Positions 7,946-10,829 of a stretch of 10,829 bases of DNA are shown here, piece after piece. The number at the start of each line of letters is the position of its first letter. Position 1 is the first letter of the stretch. Position numbers and translations under genes: made by a program. Origin of the DNA: an uncultured Arsenicibacter sp. GTDB taxonomy: Bacteria > Bacteroidota > Bacteroidia > Cytophagales > Spirosomataceae. The notes below the pieces were generated by a model that was given only the letters and a program-made list of their open reading frames with translations, was not told the DNA's origin and searched no databases. The DNA is taken from contig NZ_CAMFHL010000255.1 of assembly GCF_945952095.1 (NCBI RefSeq), forward strand, positions 1 to 10,829, in the 5' to 3' direction.

Positions 7946-8416
7946 TTACATTGCACCGGCAATTTTGGTCCAGTTCATATCTGCTTTGCGGTGGAGAGCG
8001 GTTTCGTCTTTATTCCACTTCGTCAGGGTGTTGTTGAAAAACGTATGGTAAAACAGGTACAGCTTACCATCAACGATTTTAAACGTTTCGGGGTCGATCT
8101 CAACTTTTTCGCCTGAATCGCCCATTGCGTACGCACACCAGCCACCATATTCGGGCTCGTAGCGTTCGGGGTTCGTTTTAAAGGCTTTCAGCGTAGCCGG
8201 CGAGACAAATTGATAGCGGACGTTTTTAAACGAAAAACTATACTCCGCAGACCCTTTCACCGCTTTGTGCTGCGTAAAATAGGCAACCGGATCATAGCCC
8301 TGAATGGCCAGGCCATCTTTGCCAAGGTTGAACTGCTCTTTCCGTTTGGCCGTATCCTGGGCAAAAACGGCAGCTGACCAGGCGATTGCTATAAATACTA
8401 AAACGATTGATTTCAT
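7946..8416 (-). CDS. Secreted YHS-domain protein (first gene of the minus-strand run)
   Basis: This 156-residue protein has a clean signal peptide (residues 1-19, cut after VFA before Gln20) and one YHS domain. The family hallmarks are GLAIQGYDPVAYFTQHK, NPERYEPEYGGWCAYAMG with the conserved Cys94 (codon TGT), FKIVDGKLYLFY, and WNKDETALHRKADMNW. It shares this framework with the protein at 5771-6235 but diverges between the motifs, so the two look like old paralogues rather than a recent duplication. It probably acts in the periplasm, or beyond, as a metal- or redox-linked protein; this follows from the YHS family and is not shown by experiment. It is the first gene of the minus-strand run, so the promoter should lie in 8417-8682, but no TAnnTTTG element is visible on this strand. 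The DoxX gene starts 13 bases after its stop. Confidence 0.92.
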   Translation of the reverse strand: MKSIVLVFIAIAWSAAVFAQDTAKRKEQFNLGKDGLAIQGYDPVAYFTQHKAVKGSAEYSFSFKNVRYQFVSPATLKAFKTNPERYEPEYGGWCAYAMGDSGEKVEIDPETFKIVDGKLYLFYHTFFNNTLTKWNKDETALHRKADMNWTKIAGAM

Positions 8417-8682
8417 GGAAGTCCGTAAATTAATTGACGTAAGAGGGCTGTTTAATCTGCCTGCTGATCCATACTCAACTTCTGTTCCATGTGTACAGAT
8501 TGTTGTATTTTGGTTTAAGTGGTTGATTTATAGGTTATTGTGTTTTTGGTGTAGTTTCCTGACCGGTAGTGCTTTTCTGATATTTCGGGATCCTTACTAA
8601 ATGCCGGAAAGATTATTGCTGTATAGGTTAACCTTGACTATAAATTATTGATTACTTCGGATACCCGTAAAGGATTCAGACT
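8417..8682. promoter_or_regulatory. Divergent control region between the YHS run and the sigma-54 regulator
   Basis: These 266 bases must hold promoters for both directions. They are AT-rich, and the plus strand has no C from 8497 to 8557 and is G+T-rich there. The best plus-strand -7 candidate is TGTTTTTG at 8541-8548, one base off TAnnTTTG, but no matching -33 element is correctly spaced. I found no convincing match on the minus strand and no -24/-12 sigma-54 promoter (TGGCAC and TTGC at the required spacing). No reading frame here looks coding. Confidence 0.55.
8669..8674 (+). promoter_or_regulatory. Shine-Dalgarno-like site before the response regulator gene
   Basis: AAAGGA lies eight bases before the ATG at 8683, a textbook spacing for a Shine-Dalgarno sequence. 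The other genes in the window have A-rich leaders with no such site, as usual for Bacteroidota. It supports the chosen start codon. Confidence 0.4.
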
Positions 8683-10182
8683 ATGCTCTCTTTTTTTGAT
8701 GACAATGACGGTGAGTCAGCGGTGCAGCCAGTCGTGTTAATTGTTGACGATATGCCCAATAATATCAGCATATTGTTTGAGGCACTTTCACGGCTGAATT
8801 TTAAAGTGTTAGCTGCCCGGGACGGGAAAAATGCGGTTGACCAGGCAAGGATTGCGCAGCCCGATCTGATCCTGCTGGATGTGATGATGCCGGGCATGGA
8901 TGGTTTTGAAACATGCCGGCGGCTCAAACAGGATGAACTGACGGCAGCGATTCCGGTTATTTTTATGACTGCGTTAACCGAAACCATTGATAAGGTAAAC
9001 GGCTTCAACATCGGTGCCGTGGATTATATAACGAAGCCTTTTCAGCTGGGTGAGGTAGTGGTGCGAATCAGAACCCATCTGAAAATAAGAAACTTACAGC
9101 AGGACCTGCAGCGGCTGAACACAGAGCTTGAAGCACGGGTTGCCGAGCGGACGGCGTCGCTCACGAAAGCACTTGCTGAGGTTGAGCAATTAAAAACGCA
9201 GCTGCAAACCGAAAATACTTACCTGCGGGATGAGCTGCATCAACTTACTAATTTTGACGAAATCGTCAGCCAGAGCAAGCCGTTCAGTCACGTTCTGCGG
9301 CAGATTGAACAGGTTGCCCCGACGCACTTTACCGTGATGATTCTCGGGGAGTCAGGAACCGGGAAGGAACTCCTTGCGAGGGCAGTGCATAACCTGTCGC
9401 CCCGTAAGAAAAAGGCGCTGATCAAAATTAACTGCGCGGCCTTGCCGGCCAATCTTATTGAGAGTGAGCTGTTTGGCCACGAAAAAGGGGCGTTTACCGG
9501 AGCGGCAAACCAGAAAACAGGGCGTTTTGAGCTCGCTGACGGGGGAACAATATTTCTGGATGAAATCGGCGAAATGCCGGTTGACCTACAGCCAAAATTG
9601 CTGCGGGTGCTGCAGGAAGGGGAGTTTGAGCGGATCGGCGGGAATAAAACAATCAAGGTAAATGTACGGGTCATTGCCGCCACTAACCGGGATTTAGAGA
9701 AGGAAGTGCAGGCGGGCAAATTCAGGGAGGATTTATATTACCGGTTGTGTGTGTTTCCGGTGAAAAGCCTCCCGTTACGCGACCGGAAAGAAGATATCCC
9801 GTTGCTGGTCAGGCATTTTTGTAAAAAACATGGCCCCGGCATCGGAAAAGTAATCGATACGATTCCTGAAGAGGTGCTGACGGGACTTAGCGCCTATCAC
9901 TGGCCGGGGAATATCCGCGAGCTGGAGAATGTCATTCAGCGGGCCTTGATTCTTTCGCCCGGAAAAACCCTGACGCTGGGGGACTGGGCCTGGCGCCGGC
10001 CGCCGCTGTCGCAGCCGGAGGGGTTTGTTTCGCTGGAAGACCACGAACGGGAATACATTACGCAGGTCCTTGAGCATACACGCTGGAAAGTAAGCGGTAA
10101 GAACGGGGCGGCTGAAATTCTGGATATCATCCCGACAACCCTTGATTCAAAAATGAAAAAACTGGGCATCAAACGGCCCTGA
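8683..10182 (+). CDS. Sigma-54-dependent response regulator (REC / AAA+ / Fis-type HTH)
   Basis: This 499-residue NtrC-family transcription activator reads a phosphorylation signal and uses ATP to open sigma-54 promoters. The receiver domain covers about 17-132, with acidic residues Asp22 and Asp23, phospho-acceptor Asp66 in LLLDVMMPG, Thr96 and Lys118, all the residues needed for phosphorylation. A long coiled coil (about 137-190, with AERTASLTKALAEVEQLK) resembles signalling linkers more than the short linker of NtrC. The AAA+ module (about 195-435) has Walker A GESGTGKE (222-229), an intact sigma-54 contact loop GAFTGA (269-274), Walker B IFLDEIGE with Asp293-Glu294, and sensor II in WPGNIRELEN (407-416). 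In sequence the AAA+ module is close to the FhlA type. The C-terminal Fis-type HTH occupies about 448-499. No histidine kinase is adjacent, so its partner is elsewhere. It is transcribed away from the YHS run and ends at a strong terminator, so it is probably monocistronic. Confidence 0.97.
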   Translation: MLSFFDDNDGESAVQPVVLIVDDMPNNISILFEALSRLNFKVLAARDGKNAVDQARIAQPDLILLDVMMPGMDGFETCRRLKQDELTAAIPVIFMTALTETIDKVNGFNIGAVDYITKPFQLGEVVVRIRTHLKIRNLQQDLQRLNTELEARVAERTASLTKALAEVEQLKTQLQTENTYLRDELHQLTNFDEIVSQSKPFSHVLRQIEQVAPTHFTVMILGESGTGKELLARAVHNLSPRKKKALIKINCAALPANLIESELFGHEKGAFTGAANQKTGRFELADGGTIFLDEIGEMPVDLQPKLLRVLQEGEFERIGGNKTIKVNVRVIAATNRDLEKEVQAGKFREDLYYRLCVFPVKSLPLRDRKEDIPLLVRHFCKKHGPGIGKVIDTIPEEVLTGLSAYHWPGNIRELENVIQRALILSPGKTLTLGDWAWRRPPLSQPEGFVSLEDHEREYITQVLEHTRWKVSGKNGAAEILDIIPTTLDSKMKKLGIKRP

Positions 10183-10215
10183 TTGCTTACGAAAAGCCGT
10201 AAAACTTCGGAAATA

Positions 10216-10244
10216 CCGTAAATCCGTTCAACGGTTAGTTACGG
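10216..10244 (+). repeat. Nested inverted repeat in the 3' region of the regulator transcript
   Basis: CCGTAA (10216-10221) pairs with TTACGG (10239-10244), enclosing CCGTT (10224-10228) and AACGG (10230-10234). The arms are variants of one short motif, and CGGAAAT occurs just before (10208-10214) and again at the end (10242-10248). The element sits between the stop codon and the terminator hairpin and directly abuts the latter. Confidence 0.45.
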
Positions 10245-10292
10245 AAATCTGCCTGAAATGCTCATTGTGAGGGTTTCAGGCAGATTTTTTTT
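10245..10292 (+). terminator. Strong intrinsic terminator of the response regulator gene
   Basis: AAATCTGCCTGAAA (10245-10258) and TTTCAGGCAGATTT (10274-10287) form a perfect 14-base stem. The loop can fold further, CTCA (10261-10264) with TGAG (10268-10271). A run of eight T residues (10285-10292) follows. It lies about 60 bases after the regulator stop codon and insulates the next gene. Confidence 0.95.
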
Positions 10293-10339
10293 CAGGTATA
10301 TCAATTGCCTTGACATATCGTGAAAAGACAAACGTTTCG

Positions 10340-10829
10340 ATGTGTACAGCAACCTATCTTCCTGCCCCGGCAAACGGCTTCATACTAACCCATAGCCGCG
10401 ATGAACATACAGTACGGCAACCGGCAATGCTGCCGCAGGTACATGCGTATGGTGGTCAGTCCCTTTTATATCCTGAAGACCCCCGCAGCGGCGGAACCTG
10501 GATCGCCGGTAGTCCTGAGGTATCGGTCTGTTTACTGAACGGAGCCTTTACGGCCCATATTCCGGAGCCGCCCTACAGGCATAGCCGGGGACTCGTACCG
10601 CTGCATGTATTTGACTACCCGTCTGTGCGTGCGTTCTGCCGTCGCTATGATCCGGCAGGGGTTGAGCCCTTTACCCTTATACTGGCCACGGCAGGCTTAC
10701 TGACCGAGTTCCGCTGGGATGGCCGGTCGAAACATGTACTGCCGCTAAATCCGCACAAACCCCGTATCTGGTCCTCGGCCACACTCTATACCCCACAGAG
10801 CATGCGCCGGCGTGAACAGTGGTTCCGGA
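10340..10829 (+). CDS. NRDE/TANGO2-family protein (3' end beyond the window)
   Basis: The first 163 codons of a gene are present; it runs off the window edge. The protein begins MCTATYLPA, keeping the invariant Met-Cys start of the NRDE (TANGO2-like) family, whose Cys2 has been compared with the N-terminal nucleophile of Ntn hydrolases. The family motif NRDE appears as SRDE (residues 19-22, in THSRDEH). Further conserved pieces follow in order: SLLYPEDPRSGGTWIAG, VCLLNGAFTAH, HSRGLVPL, GVEPFTLILA, FRWDG and PRIWSSATLYTPQ. There is no signal peptide, so it is probably cytoplasmic. The biochemical activity of bacterial members is not established, although the animal protein is linked to lipid and heme handling. 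The ATG at 10340 is fixed by the MC start. No Shine-Dalgarno site or clear promoter lies in the 47 bases after the upstream terminator. Confidence 0.93.
   Translation, partial: MCTATYLPAPANGFILTHSRDEHTVRQPAMLPQVHAYGGQSLLYPEDPRSGGTWIAGSPEVSVCLLNGAFTAHIPEPPYRHSRGLVPLHVFDYPSVRAFCRRYDPAGVEPFTLILATAGLLTEFRWDGRSKHVLPLNPHKPRIWSSATLYTPQSMRRREQWFR

Noticed and set aside
5771..8416. Possible selenocysteine in the YHS proteins
   Set aside because: Both have ordinary cysteine codons (TGC and TGT) at the conserved site, with no in-frame TGA.
8304..8600. A plus-strand frame starting inside the first YHS gene and ending in the divergent region with a hydrophobic tail
   Set aside because: Half of it is antisense to a firm gene, and the hydrophobic tail comes from the T-rich spacer; no start signal is seen.
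8417..8682. A sigma-54 promoter for the YHS run or the regulator gene
   Set aside because: GG and GC dinucleotides at the -24/-12 spacing in a recognisable TGGCAC/TTGC context were not found on either strand by eye.
9288..9719. A 143-codon minus-strand frame inside the sigma-54 regulator
   Set aside because: It is fully antisense to the AAA+ domain with all catalytic motifs in place on the plus strand.

Overview
The window looks like chromosomal DNA of a Bacteroidota bacterium, most likely of the order Cytophagales (the Spirosoma group fits best, by general impression only). The support is a SusC/SusD outer-membrane pair, Bacteroidota-type lipoproteins, A-rich leaders without Shine-Dalgarno sites before most genes, a match to the Bacteroidota -7 element TAnnTTTG upstream of susC, and roughly half G+C in coding DNA with AT-rich spacers. 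I see no tRNA, rRNA, insertion sequence, CRISPR array, phage gene or attachment site.

Layout. (1) 1-222 is an AT-rich leader with a probable promoter. (2) 223-5147, plus strand: a two-gene operon encoding a SusC/RagA TonB-dependent transporter and a SusD-like surface lipoprotein, closed by a clear intrinsic terminator at 5170-5201. No glycosidase, peptidase or dedicated regulator accompanies the pair within the window. (3) 8416 down to 5285, minus strand: a tightly packed run of six small genes, in transcription order a secreted YHS protein, a DoxX-like membrane protein, a DinB-family protein, a LysE-family exporter, a second secreted YHS protein, and a DM13 lipoprotein. Gaps are 2-25 bases except for 119 bases between LysE and the second YHS gene. 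(4) 8417-8682 is a divergent control region. (5) 8683-10182, plus strand: a sigma-54-dependent response regulator (receiver, coiled coil, AAA+ with GAFTGA, Fis-type HTH) with no histidine kinase beside it, followed by a structured 3' region and a very strong terminator at 10245-10292. (6) 10340 to the window edge, plus strand: the first 163 codons of an NRDE/TANGO2-family protein.

How the parts may work together. SusC and SusD form one nutrient-uptake complex whose ligand cannot be read from the sequence. The six-gene minus-strand run combines envelope proteins of families linked to metal or redox chemistry (two YHS proteins with a conserved cysteine, one DM13 protein with a conserved cysteine, DoxX) with a possible cytoplasmic metal-dependent DinB enzyme and a small-molecule exporter. 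A shared envelope thiol, metal or redox role is an inference from family membership and gene order. The divergent sigma-54 activator shares the intergenic region with this run and is a candidate regulator, but I found no convincing -24/-12 promoter there.

The most interesting item is the six-gene YHS/DoxX/DinB/LysE/YHS/DM13 neighbourhood. All its members belong to known families; what may be undescribed is the set as a functional unit.
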